DNA from: Aurelia coerulea
Lineage: Eukaryota; Cnidaria; Scyphozoa; Semaeostomeae; Ulmaridae
Direction: 5' to 3'
DNA length: 64,000 nt
Assembly (NCBI GenBank): GCA_039566865.1
Contig: CM076954.1
Location: 6,580,001 to 6,644,000, forward strand
Shown: positions 36,601 through 41,360 of the stretch, one piece after another
How positions within the stretch are numbered: position 1 is the stretch's first letter
How the letters are laid out: every line of letters starts with the position of its first letter
Notes under the pieces: model-generated
What the model saw: the letters and a program-made list of their open reading frames with translations, nothing else
Database searches by the model: none
Told to the model about the DNA's origin: nothing
Position numbers and translations under genes: made by a program

Positions 36601-36610
36601 TGTTTGGAAA
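636..36610 (-). CDS. STRA6-like membrane receptor gene (partial, nine exons)
   Basis: Split host gene read on the minus strand. Nine exons (36508-36610, 31497-31546, 29140-29300, 25221-25425, 18285-18330, 5250-5360, 2051-2148, 1410-1477, 636-697) join to about 904 nt (301 codons) with every phase matching: 0, 2, 1, 2, 0, 0, 2, 1, 0. The product has several hydrophobic segments and follows the order of vertebrate STRA6: a Cys before the first helix, a basic stretch ending GRPGP, a [11 protein letters not shown] segment, a [16 protein letters not shown] helix, [12 protein letters not shown], then [14 protein letters not shown]6 is a plasma-membrane protein that takes up retinol from its binding protein in vertebrates; invertebrate homologues exist but their ligand is not fixed by sequence. 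Initiator exon and C-terminal half not found. Introns are packed with transposons. Homology is recognised by eye; the exon chain is strongly supported by phase. Confidence 0.8.
1410..1477 (-). CDS. STRA6-like exon 8: loop ending IYKWRPG
   Basis: Acceptor ttttatatttcag, donor CCAG|GTATGT. 68 nt: one base completing Gly, 22 codons, one base out. It reads [17 protein letters not shown], then IYKWRPG. Vertebrate STRA6 has an IYxxxPGF signature at this position, split here between exons 8 and 9. Confidence 0.8.
2051..2148 (-). CDS. STRA6-like exon 7: cytoplasmic loop
   Basis: Acceptor tgtcttacag, donor CAAGG|GTAAGT. 98 nt, 32 codons plus two bases. It reads [20 protein letters not shown], then [12 protein letters not shown]. 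It has no hydrophobic helix and is rich in charged residues, fitting the loop before the conserved PGF helix of STRA6, where a YxxxLL motif also occurs. Confidence 0.78.
2890..3460. repeat. Imperfect foldback repeat in intron
   Basis: Left arm about 2915-3005 (an agggctcaagtcttt block, an aaaggtcggtgtaaaatt block, a cttggaaggaactta block) recurs inverted at about 3345-3450. The loop is about 350 bp and AT-rich with runs of T. Open frames here are short shadows. Probably an old MITE; ends not resolved. Confidence 0.45.
3714..4514. mobile_element. Mariner-like foldback MITE, TA target duplication
   Basis: Terminal inverted repeats start CCGGGTGACCCAG on the left and end GGGTCACCCAG on the right, flanked by TA on both sides. 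The inverted similarity goes well inside: GCGCAATCTG, the GCCTGGGAATAGGCAA block and the TAGGTATCTAGGGAC block recur inverted, so the whole 801 bp can fold back. No transposase. TIR style and TA duplication fit a Tc1/mariner-type non-autonomous element, related to those at 17050 and 20191. Confidence 0.65.
5250..5360 (-). CDS. STRA6-like exon 6: helix [12 protein letters not shown]
   Basis: Acceptor gttcttatttcag, donor GCTGGG|GTTTGT. 111 nt, phase 0 to 0, 37 codons: [15 protein letters not shown], then [23 protein letters not shown]6 has a YYxLLASLP motif followed by a hydrophobic helix and basic residues at this point. The donor is slightly weak and could shift by one base, but only the stated choice keeps phase with the next exon. 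Confidence 0.75.
5775..5797 (-). ncRNA. Hammerhead-ribozyme-like core in Penelope-like end
   Basis: On the minus strand CTGATGA, a small GAC/GTC stem and GAAA occur in the order of a hammerhead core. There is an extra A after CTGATGA, and stems I and III are not obvious, so catalytic activity is doubtful. Hammerhead motifs are known in Penelope-like elements. Confidence 0.35.
5913..6370 (-). pseudogene. Penelope-like GIY-YIG endonuclease domain
   Basis: The frame reads, in order: [23 protein letters not shown], a stretch ending [17 protein letters not shown], then [15 protein letters not shown], and stops at 5913. The Cys-rich lead and the YVGQT...R...H pattern are typical of the C-terminal endonuclease of Penelope-like elements, which nicks target DNA for reverse transcription. 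The N-terminal RT is absent and a frameshift precedes the domain near 6365, so this is a truncated relic. A bacterial GIY-YIG enzyme is unlikely given the Cys-rich lead and the animal context. Confidence 0.65.
6466..7620 (+). repeat. 1.1-kb repeat, copy A (matches DIRS Gag interruption)
   Basis: Matches the reverse complement of about 56515-57595 along its length, including about 25 bp beyond each border. It starts GGATGATTACAAAGTCTG and ends GGACTTTGTAATCAAAAA. GATTACAAAGT occurs at both ends. An 82-bp MITE (6837-6918) is inserted. It has no coding capacity. Either a non-autonomous transposon or the intron of a second DIRS gag relic; see the Gag entry. Confidence 0.6.
6837..6918. mobile_element. 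82-bp palindromic MITE with 9-bp target duplication
   Basis: Ends are perfect 16-bp inverted repeats, CAACCTCGTCCCCAGG; the interior is a second hairpin (GTCATATTGGGACGGA and its complement). Flanks CTACAGAAC and CTGCAGAAC form a 9-bp target duplication with one mismatch. The related repeat at 57236-57250 has the uninterrupted site, which fixes the borders. Confidence 0.8.
7887..9569. repeat. 1.7-kb palindrome (foldback element)
   Basis: Arms of about 830 bp (7887 to about 8730 and about 8745 to 9569) are inverted copies, with CACAGTGATCC at each outer edge and a few bases at the centre. Mirror-image open frames (8066-8257 plus, 9210-9428 minus) give the same peptide and are by-products. No transposase or target duplication was recognised. 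Confidence 0.65.
9850..10105 (-). pseudogene. LINE reverse transcriptase scrap
   Basis: Minus-strand translation gives [20 protein letters not shown], then [25 protein letters not shown] and a degraded GVP box (GVPHSVLDP). These are RT palm motifs of a CR1-like LINE. Frame breaks and stops follow towards 9850. It abuts the 3' end of the larger LINE at about 10110, which may have inserted into it; the upstream half was not found beyond 14.7 kb. Confidence 0.6.
10313..13391 (-). pseudogene. CR1-like LINE ORF2: endonuclease and reverse transcriptase
   Basis: Follows ORF1 in the same frame. APE endonuclease pieces: [35 protein letters not shown], then after a frameshift FIGDSNM and [14 protein letters not shown] pieces: [61 protein letters not shown] (11145-11162). 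The C-terminal piece runs from 10897 to a stop at 10313. At least four frame changes separate the parts. When intact the protein nicks DNA and primes reverse transcription of its own RNA. Not functional here. Confidence 0.75.
13392..14663 (-). CDS. CR1-like LINE ORF1: coiled coil plus SGNH esterase
   Basis: Open frame of at least 420 codons with no ATG near its 5' limit, so the start is lost. It reads a charged helical N-terminal part ([13 protein letters not shown], then [14 protein letters not shown]), a coiled-coil stretch (about 13392-14507 codons 62-98, heptads rich in Glu, Lys and Leu), then an SGNH/GDSL-like hydrolase. In codon numbers from 14507: block I IIGDSM (Ser215), block III CGTND (267-271), block V NLHLNSEG (His351). 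Such ORF1 proteins bind LINE RNA; the esterase is characteristic of CR1-type ORF1s. Catalytic residues look intact. The stop is a single TGA with ORF2 continuing in the same frame. Confidence 0.75.
   Translation of the reverse strand, partial: LEDEIIKAIPEIRKSHKKPAIDTITKRVEQKSSSYNAGEIKEAVERLIKRGQVENRGKNGEESFYVVTPDIIHRPKPCPCANTKYTPYEEFILLQKQVETLQKAPRSNHGNNTSKQSEKEKELKEELLLLKKENESLKNEIRRKDLLIDSMEKTEEPHISEFQFPKRRNVAKIYSSNCPWDYISTNNNRFTPIAPPLEDVSLTTEFQTRDNAVQPNESAAQNTTGLNRIKTSATHNDSTRTSIDKRKKMRSWMRPSVHNSTEIIGDSMVKHIQGYKMSEATNGQEKIFVRAFHGAKLDDMNSYSVPTMKKNPRKIVIHCGTNDVSSGTATNEVAQEIVDLATNLKSHENEVFVSSLVPRGDRWNERVSQVNNILKANCNREGLPFIDNSDIVPAYHLNRSNLHLNSEGTRMLANNFLRALGHY
15056..16445 (-). mobile_element. 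L2/CR1-group LINE, 5'-truncated
   Basis: Minus-strand RT pieces in order: [68 protein letters not shown], then WNSLPSEVR at the C-terminus. Reading needs several frame changes. The 3' end has a GCGC-containing tail and an (ATT)n run at 15056-15070. The HWLPxxxRIxFK motif is typical of L2-like LINEs. EN domain absent. Confidence 0.7.
16960..17895. mobile_element. Foldback MITE split by a mariner-like MITE
   Basis: Outer arms: AAAAGATGGCGTTGGGGGCA near 16971 and its inverted partner near 17860-17884, ending in CGTCTATT. The arm order (AATAGACGATT, AAAGATGG, CCAAGAT) matches the palindrome at 24627, so both are one family. The loop received the 17050-17836 element. Confidence 0.55.
17050..17836. 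mobile_element. Mariner-like MITE, copy 1
   Basis: Inverted ends CCGGGTGTCTCAAAAAAG and its near complement at 17803-17836, flanked by TA. 787 bp, no transposase. Internal blocks (CATTTTCCAAAGTACCTG, GGTTTCAGGTGCACTC) recur in the copy at 20191-21383 in the same order. Confidence 0.75.
18285..18330 (-). CDS. STRA6-like exon 5 (46-nt microexon)
   Basis: A 46-nt exon with a good acceptor (gctgtttacag) and a perfect donor (AAG|GTAAGTAC). Its length, 1 modulo 3, is exactly what is needed to join exon 4 (phase 2) to exon 6 (phase 0). Joined, it gives [16 protein letters not shown], a short linker between two helices of about the length seen in STRA6. It lies alone in a 20-kb intronic interval, 12.9 kb from the next exon. 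Confidence 0.7.
18331..19394. other. Intronic DNA without recognised feature
   Basis: No transposon protein or exon in phase with the host gene. A minus-strand ATG with a good donor (18750-18693) was examined and rejected as an alternative start. Confidence 0.4.
19395..19467 (-). tRNA. tRNA-like pseudogene or SINE head
   Basis: Minus strand shows a 73-nt tRNA-like fold: A box TGGTCTAGTGG, anticodon stem CTTGC/GCAGG, B box GGTTCGATTCC and a partly paired acceptor (5 of 7). The base before the anticodon is C instead of U, and the T stem has a mismatch. More likely a tRNA-derived repeat head than a working tRNA. No identity is assigned. Confidence 0.5.
20191..21383. mobile_element. Mariner-like MITE, copy 2, interrupted
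   Basis: Starts CCGGGTGTCTCAGT and ends GATACACCCGG with TA on both flanks. Without the LINE tail (20360-20795 plus one 10-bp duplication) it is about 750 bp and collinear with the copy at 17050. Ends have diverged, so it is older or less constrained. Confidence 0.7.
20360..20795 (+). mobile_element. LINE 3' end inserted in MITE, 10-bp target duplication
   Basis: Plus-strand C-terminal codons [14 protein letters not shown], then [18 protein letters not shown] and a stop at about 20515, 3' UTR, then a poly(A) run of about 15. AATAATAGAT is present at 20350-20359 and 20796-20805, a clean target duplication. Same family as the C-terminal piece at 39099-39719. Confidence 0.78.
21597..21833 (-). 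other. Unclassified open frame
   Basis: A 78-codon frame: charged, helical, with [18 protein letters not shown] and LINLF...[12 protein letters not shown]. It resembles, from memory, a repetitive protein of unknown function frequent in coral genomes (NPR-x-F then SE-x-RV), but this could not be checked. No splice signals tie it to the STRA6-like gene. Probably a fragment of a multicopy element. Confidence 0.3.
21834..25220. other. Intronic DNA with low-complexity tracts
   Basis: No coding feature. Contains a G run at 22430-22444, a second G run at 22796-22806, an iterated stretch at about 22860-22985, an (ACTTC)n microsatellite at about 23470-23505, a cluster of GTACT/GGTACC motifs at 23970-24110 and the palindrome at 24627. 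The 3' edge near 25160 ends CTCACCCGGTA, like the right end of a mariner-type MITE; its left end was not identified. Confidence 0.45.
24627..24786. mobile_element. 160-bp near-perfect palindrome MITE
   Basis: Starts AATAGACGATTGCGCTAAAG and ends with its complement. Arms of about 60-65 bp, loop about 30 bp. AAAGATGGCGGCGAGGAATT occurs in each arm. Related to the foldback around 16960-17895. Target duplication not clear. Confidence 0.7.
25221..25425 (-). CDS. STRA6-like exon 4: helix with AAYPLFVC
   Basis: Donor is TATG|GTATGTG (strong). The acceptor is weak (gctataag); it was chosen because the upstream exon ends in phase 1 and an in-frame stop lies just 5' of it. 205 nt, ending in phase 2. 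It encodes a loop, then [19 protein letters not shown] and [19 protein letters not shown]. Vertebrate STRA6 has KILG, an A-x-Y-x-PL helix, a Cys and an LGS in the same order. The 5' boundary may be off; the core is well supported. Confidence 0.75.
26150..27447 (+). mobile_element. 5'-truncated LINE with long open RT frame
   Basis: RT frame (26158-27282), short 3' UTR, then an (ATGAA)n tail at 27418-27447. The 5' side begins abruptly at the RT palm motif, typical of incomplete target-primed reverse transcription. A degraded relative lies at 30055-30480. It sits in the STRA6-like intron in the opposite orientation. Confidence 0.75.
26158..27282 (+). CDS. LINE reverse transcriptase (partial, open)
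   Basis: 374 codons without a stop. Motifs in order: [17 protein letters not shown] (start of the palm), [27 protein letters not shown] (catalytic DD), [24 protein letters not shown], then the thumb/C-terminal part with [41 protein letters not shown] jockey/L2-type non-LTR RT. The endonuclease and RT fingers are missing because of 5' truncation, so it cannot act alone. The first ATG at 26158 is within the domain. The long open frame suggests a recent insertion. Confidence 0.8.
   Translation: MVFIDLKKAFDTVDHQILLAKLKKYGIDGHEHSWFKSYLQNRRQFCKVNGTSSSLQKVDCGVPQGSCLGPLLFLIYINDLPMSLRKCNVTMYADDTSISHSAKNINELNDTLNSDLDRLKEWLQGNKLSLNVVKTQAMVVGSRPNLKKIADNKVETPSFVIDGAEIDIVKNVKYLGVQLDDSLVWDRNTKVLCSKLSRALGFLKYAKKFVPKDTLIKMYHGIVEPHFRYCCSVWGGCSETRLQTIQKLQNRAARIVTNSSYDVSASNLIKELNWPTVTEMIKCETATITYKALSGLAPGYLSNLFKKNSARDISMNLRNAIADVLVPRMKTCNGQKAISFRGAKTWNELPLDVKQAPSLSIFKSMLKSNLPLSG
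28184..28828. mobile_element. Possible degraded MITE
   Basis: Left edge TACCGGGTAGGTAAGTA and right edge TACTCATCTAGTA look like decayed inverted ends next to TA. The interior GGGAGCAGT block also occurs near 25105. No coding content. Confidence 0.3.
29140..29300 (-). CDS. STRA6-like exon 3
   Basis: Acceptor tttttgtgttttgtag, donor GGAA|GTACGT. 161 nt, entering after two codon bases and leaving in phase 1. It encodes [19 protein letters not shown], then a hydrophobic helix with [12 protein letters not shown], then a polar loop ending SSPSYVG. The order Pro-x-x-(F/M)-L followed by a helix fits the second STRA6 transmembrane region. Confidence 0.75.
29628..30041. mobile_element. Mariner-like MITE, TA target duplication
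   Basis: Inverted ends of about 27 bp: CAGTAAATGCCCGCATATAA on the left, TTATATGCGGGGATTTACTG on the right, flanked by TA at 29626-29627 and 30042-30043. 414 bp, AT-rich, with iterated AAGAACC motifs near both ends. No transposase. Confidence 0.8.
30055..30480 (+). pseudogene. Degraded LINE reverse transcriptase fragment
   Basis: Plus-strand pieces: [80 protein letters not shown]. These align in order with the RT C-terminal half at 26158-27282. Several stops and frame changes. Confidence 0.65.
30820..31180 (+). pseudogene. LINE C-terminal fragment ([10 protein letters not shown] type)
   Basis: Open from about 30937 to 31176: [20 protein letters not shown], then [17 protein letters not shown]. 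The RWxGHLxRM...RGRxxxxW pattern is the C-terminal tail of RT proteins from RTE-like and related LINEs. The upstream RT is missing. Confidence 0.55.
31497..31546 (-). CDS. STRA6-like exon 2: basic cytoplasmic loop
   Basis: Fifty nt with a strong donor (CGT|GTAAGT). The acceptor is ambiguous between closely spaced AGs (catag or catagag); phase selects the second. In that frame it reads [16 protein letters not shown], matching the basic loop after helix 1 of STRA6, which ends GRPG. It ends in phase 2 and with the next exon makes GTG. A different frame of the same DNA is open for longer but does not fit the gene. Confidence 0.68.
31908..32640 (-). pseudogene. LINE-Y-family 3' fragment
   Basis: Minus-strand C-terminus with [20 protein letters not shown], matching the tail at 41787-42128, and a 3' UTR ending at a T run near 31909. 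Upstream frame pieces ([20 protein letters not shown] type, to about 32640) are broken. It abuts head-to-head a plus-strand LINE. Confidence 0.65.
32641..34100 (+). mobile_element. Plus-strand LINE, RT with frame breaks
   Basis: Pieces: [60 protein letters not shown], then [17 protein letters not shown] (33281-33874 frame), [44 protein letters not shown] and a stop at 33874. At least three frameshifts. 5'-truncated in the region between endonuclease and RT. The 3' UTR probably runs to about 34100. Confidence 0.7.
34101..35289. other. Repeat-like DNA, no gene recognised
   Basis: Open frames here (for example 34179-34643) have no recognisable motif. The end, near 35140-35195, reads TTAAGCGCTTTGAGTGCAT and resembles LINE 3' tails, so part may be an old plus-strand LINE 3' UTR. 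Confidence 0.35.
35290..35860 (-). mobile_element. Internally deleted LINE
   Basis: The 121-codon frame 35824-35459 joins a pre-palm segment ([32 protein letters not shown]) directly to the C-terminal tail ([37 protein letters not shown]). The whole palm is missing but the frame stays open. The 3' UTR ends at a T run near 35287-35300. The tail is close to that of LINE-X at 46132-46200. Confidence 0.65.
35861..36507. other. Intronic DNA, no gene
   Basis: Between the deleted LINE and exon 1. A tandem GGGTCAGAAAATC(G/T)GGCC repeat pair occurs at 36124-36163. No coding evidence. Confidence 0.35.
36508..36610 (-). CDS. STRA6-like exon 1 (first found): extracellular N-terminus and first helix
   Basis: Acceptor is a pyrimidine tract ending tttctttag; donor is TCG|GTAAGTG. 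One base completes an upstream codon, then 34 codons: a polar part with [11 protein letters not shown] and a hydrophobic part [12 protein letters not shown]. Vertebrate STRA6 likewise has a Cys-containing extracellular N-terminus running into helix 1. It ends in phase 0. The helix looks short (about 13 residues), so a small in-phase exon may be missing before the next one. The upstream start exon was not identified. Confidence 0.72.
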
Positions 36611-37199
36611 CTAAAGAAAGATTGTGAGCGGTTAGTAAGTTGTATTTAAGTTTACAACCAAGTAACGTCTTTTGCAAATTACTTCAGATTGGTTAACCAA
36701 AAATGGTTGGGCATCTGACAAGTCCTATTTTCGTTGGAGGGGGCAAAAAGTCTCCCCCCCCCCCCCCCCCACATAACTATTGACTGGTAATAGATAAAGT
36801 AACAAGATAACAATGTAGTAATAGTCCCAGGCATGTACTTTATGAAAATATAAAAATTAAATTAAAATTAGCCATCATTATTGCTTGCGACAGCATTTTT
36901 CTTTGTGTGGTCAAGAAAAATGGCAAAATCGGCCAAAATCAAGAAAAATGCGATAAAATTTAATTTGGAGCACGATTTCCATCCAAACATGAACAGTTTG
37001 ATAGATTACATCAAATAACGCTACCCTGCAAAATATTTTTGCAAAAAATTGGACTTTAGCTACATTTTCCACGAAAATTAATATTCGAGAATTGGCGATT
37101 TTGACACGGTCAGTCCTGGAAAATCGTCTACCTCAAACTATTTTCATGAAACTTCATGAGTCGTTGCACAATAAGTAGCAGCAAAAAGTCAGAAACAAA
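36611..37199. other. Upstream of first found exon, no feature
   Basis: AT-rich DNA with a C run at 36751-36770. The STRA6-like initiator exon, which must end in phase 2, was not recognised here. Confidence 0.35.
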
Positions 37200-37445
37200 G
37201 CTGCTATCCAAAATTCGTCCCCTCCCAAAATCTGTCTTCCGGATACATGACCCGACAGGATTATCATATCTTACCCAACATAGGGTTGGTCTCAGTAAAT
37301 AAAATTTTCACAAATTTAAACACAATTTCAGGGATACTTTAAACCCAATGTGCCCTACCAACGATGGCGTGAGGATACGGAACACTTTTTGTTGCCCTGT
37401 CCTTCTTTTGAAGTACCACGTAGAGATTTTCTCGCTGGAGTTTTA
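37200..37445 (+). pseudogene. LINE C-terminal fragment
   Basis: Plus-strand remnants include [20 protein letters not shown] near the end, the same C-terminal Cys/His motif as at 32161-32412. Preceded by broken frames of the same domain. Confidence 0.6.
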
Positions 37446-37624
37446 CTTTTTATTTTCAGACTCCATATGAAAACTTTTGTAACAAGGCCAATCATACAAT
37501 TCATGCGCTACAATCCTGGCCAAAAGAAGCTGGGACAAGGGCATATTTCATATTTCAGCGTTTTCAAGATGTTTCCTATAATATCGAGGCGAAAACATAC
37601 GTTTAGAGCCTCCTGATTTTGTTT

Positions 37625-38859
37625 TTTTCATTTAATCCATATTCAAAGTTGGTATTTACAATAGTAACTAAGAACATACTAATTCAAACCAACTATTTAC
37701 AAAAAAATATACTTTACACAGAAAATTATCGGCATATTATACAGGTGCATTTATCGCCAGCCCAGTCTTTGATCCTCTTTTTAAAAGCATAAAGTGTTGG
37801 CTCATTTTTAACACTATCATCAAGGGTGTTCCAGAGGAAACTCCCTCTAAAGGACAGTGATTCTTGCCCATAGCCCTGTGTCTTTATTTGTGGCAGTTTG
37901 CAAAGATTTTGTATCCTTAGATCATGAGCTACATGCTTCTTTTCATGAAACTCCCATACAAGAGATGGGTTAAAGGGTCATGAAAATGGCGGACAACAAA
38001 GGAACATCAACAAACGGCACGTGCAATGAATGCTGGATGAAACAGACCCTTTAAGATGATTCATGGACTTGCAGATTTCTGTCATCAACTTCTGCAAGTT
38101 TCTAACATGCATACAAAAGCTGCCACTGCGAGTGAGCAATGTTTCAAAGGGACATTCGTATTCTTTATAGAGGATCCGAAGAGCACGTTTGTGTGTGCGG
38201 TCAATCTCTTTGTATGCACCTTTGTTACAGAATAGCCATATCAAAGGGCAATAATTGAAATTCGATAAGATAACCACGTTGCAAATTGTTAGTGCCTGCT
38301 CTCTAGAAAGATACGCATTAAGTCTAGAAAAGGCACTGATTTTCTTGTTAACTTTAGAACATAGCGTTTTAACGTGTTTGTTAAACTTTAATTTGTTGTC
38401 AATTTCAATCCCTAGCAATTTAACATGATCTGTTGCAGATAATTTGTTCTCATTGATGTTAAGCCGCAGTCCCCTCTGCCCTTTTAAGCCAAGGAGCATT
38501 AGCTGGAATTTTTTTGGGTTTGCAACCATTCCATTGTTTGTAAACCATTCGAGCAATCTACTGAGATCACTTTCCAAATTGGTAACAATTTCTTGTAGGT
38601 CTAGCCCACATGAGTATATGGTATTATCATCTGCGAAGTTACAGATCTCAGAGTCTAGTCTCATGAGACATAGATCATCGATGAATATGTTAAAAAGCAA
38701 AGGACCCAGGACAGATCCCTGTGGTACTCCAATTTTTATTCTTCTTGCAGTACTTCTATGTGAACCAATCTTTACCCTTTTTTTTCTATAATCATCATCA
38801 AAACAATTAAAACACAAAAGATTACTTGTTACTGTGCCATCCAAAGCAGGAAAGGACAC
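37625..38859 (-). mobile_element. CR1-like LINE, 5'-truncated
   Basis: A 293-codon frame (38859-37978) starts just before RT motif B and reads [94 protein letters not shown], then loses frame. The C-terminal end and 3' UTR continue to about 37625. A CR1-like RT close to those at 10313 and 58969. The first codons (SFPALDGTV) lie in a 50-bp hairpin (GTGCCATCCAAAG and its complement, 38834-38882) that seems to be foreign to the LINE. Confidence 0.7.
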
Positions 38860-39098
38860 AAGGTCCCCACTTTGGATGGCACTTACAATTATAATACTTT
38901 AACAAACAAAAGGAACAATGATAAGGTAGCTTGGTACCAAATTCAAAATGACGAAGAAAAACTTAAGATTTTCAAAATTTGGAATCCAATGTCGATAAAA
39001 ATATATACATTTTATTTGACTATTCGGTACCAAGTTACCCTGATAAATCTAAAAAAGGAAGGGGGAGGGGTGCTGCTGTTTACGTTCTATGTTTTGAA

Positions 39099-39962
39099 TT
39101 AAAAACGCTCTGTTGCTTCAATGAAAGAAATTGTTGCTTCTATGATGATTCTGTTTTCAACTATGTTTAGATCTTGGCTCCCAAACAGAAGCAAATTGCA
39201 CAGTGTATCTGAATCCAGTTCATGCATGTCTATACCAGAGGCGGTGAGCTGGCGAAAGAGATCTCTGCGCATCAAATTAAACTGGTGGCAGTGCAAGAGA
39301 AAGTGTTTGTTATCCTCGATACCTCTCCCACACACGCAAATTGGGCTTCTACAATCCAAGTTGTGTCGATATCTGTGCTCATTTAACGCGCTGAAGTTCA
39401 CACGCAGCTTTGTCAACATTTTGATACCTTCTATATCAAAGACATCATAAACAGGGTTTTTGGATGGTCTTATGGGGATTGCAAGTAGTTTCCGTTTAAA
39501 CTCAGATATGGATTGTGAATTTTTGATGTCACGGTCTAGCAGATTCCATTCATAAAGAAAATTTTGAAAGTATGTATGAGAGAAACGAATAGTTCTTCCG
39601 TTGTTCTGGTCGTATACTCGAGGATGTCTTAGGTTGTATGATTCCTCACGTTCAGGTGGTATTTCAGCAAATAGGTACCCTGGTGAACCTGTGTTTCGTA
39701 GATTGTAAAAATGACACAAGCGTTTAATACCATCTTCTATGATATAGATCTTCCCAACCTAGTTCATCGTACAAATTTTGCCTATTTGTACCTCTCCATG
39801 CCCCAGTTACGGCTAATGCAGCATGACACTGGGTTTGTTCGAGTCGTTTTGTGACGCTTAATCTCATATCTGGGTCATACCTATGGTAGATAATGTCACC
39901 ATAGTCGAGATGGGGTCTCGCATAAAGCTTGTAAACTTGATCAAGCACATTTCTAGACACGT
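39099..39962 (-). pseudogene. C-terminal half of a LINE ORF2
   Basis: Frame 39960-39724 carries VYKLYARPHLDYGDIIYHRY and LEQTQCHAALAVTGAW; frame 39719-39099 carries YNLRNTG, YLFAEIPPERE, FLYEWNLLD, then a CxC-x8-H-x4-C motif (ICVCGRGIEDNKHFLLHCHQ) and ends SFIEATERF. One frameshift separates them. Same family as the tail at 20360. The 5' side is fused at about 39963 to a different LINE, so the composite is a chimera. Confidence 0.7.
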
Positions 39963-41348
39963 ATTTACCCTTTCATGGCGGCAATCCAGATAGCTATACA
40001 TTAAGCAAAGGCTATTGAAAGCGAAATTATAGGAACCCAGTTTTGCGATAAGGAGGTCATGAGGCAGACAGTCGTAGGCCTTGGATAAATCCATTAGAAT
40101 TGTTCCTACTATACCTGATGCGTTCAGACATTTCCTCCATTTTTCTATCAACCTCATCAAAGCATGTTGCGTACTATACCCCTCTCTGAAACCACACAAG
40201 ATTTTTGAGAGTTTATCTTGAAAGTATGGGCATATTTGGTCTTTTAGAATTCTTTCATAGACTTTGGAGGCTGCAGGTAAGACACTTATTGGCCTAAAAT
40301 TTCCATTATAAATGGAATCATCATTTTTGAAGAGAGGGCTGAGATCAGCTTCCTTCAATTCGTTTGGAAACTTGCAATCATAGATTGCCAAGTTGATACA
40401 GTCTGTTAGGTAGGGGCAAACTATTTCCCGCGTTGCCTTTAACATACCAGTTGGAATATTCCCACTGTTGGATTTATTCTTGTCAAGAAAGTCTATCTGC
40501 TTCATGACCTCATTTGGGCTTACATGAGAGAAACAAAAGGTTTTACCGTCTGATGTCACATGTTGATTAATCACCTTTACAGAGGGGTGATCTTTATATT
40601 TATTTATCGCTCTCAAAACCATTTGTTCCACAGACATTTGTTCTTGCACCTCTTTAAAAAGGAGGTCAATATCAAGATTATCTGTAATATTGCAAAAATA
40701 CTCATTAAAGCACTCAGCAACTTCCACATCATTCGAGAGGATTCTACTATCTTCAATCAATGTGATCTTTTCACTCATGGGATTATTGTTAGAAAACAGA
40801 GGTTTCACAGTTTTCCAACATTTCTTATCGTTGTCAATTGTTTTCTACTGAATTGACATAAAATGCTGTCTTTTAGCCTTAATGTTCAATTTTACGACAA
40901 GGATTCTTTGATCCTTTTATTTTCTTAAATCTTCCTCTCTCTTACTCTTGTTTGCAACTTTTTTCAAAGTTGATCTTTTCGTCATAGTCTTCCGTAGATC
41001 TTTATTCATATGCGGTTTATCATTAGCCCTGACAATCTTGGTTTTAGTAGGGGCATTTGCTTCAAGAGTTTTTAAAAAGATCGATTCAAAGTTTCCATAT
41101 ATAGATGGGTGAGCTGAGATCAAATTTTGTCTCATCTCATTTTCAAAACGCAACTGAGACCAGTTCTTGTAGTCTCGATAGGTAACTTTTTTCGGAGGGA
41201 GCTTAATGAATGTTTTTTTCAAGATGGTGTATATCATATAATGGTGATCGCTAAATCCAGTCTCGAATGATTTGGAATGCATGAAGGAGTGGTTTCGATT
41301 TGTAAATATTAAATCAATGCAACGACCCTTGGAAGACTTGAAACATGT
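39963..41348 (-). pseudogene. CR1-like LINE linker and RT fingers/palm
   Basis: Two frames: 41348-40917 (CIDLIFTNRNHSFMHSKSFE, RDYKNWSQLRFENEMRQN) and 40808 to about 39970 ([77 protein letters not shown]). Motif C (YADD) is missing because the element ends at 39963. Confidence 0.7.
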
Positions 41349-41360
41349 TGTTGGATGTTT

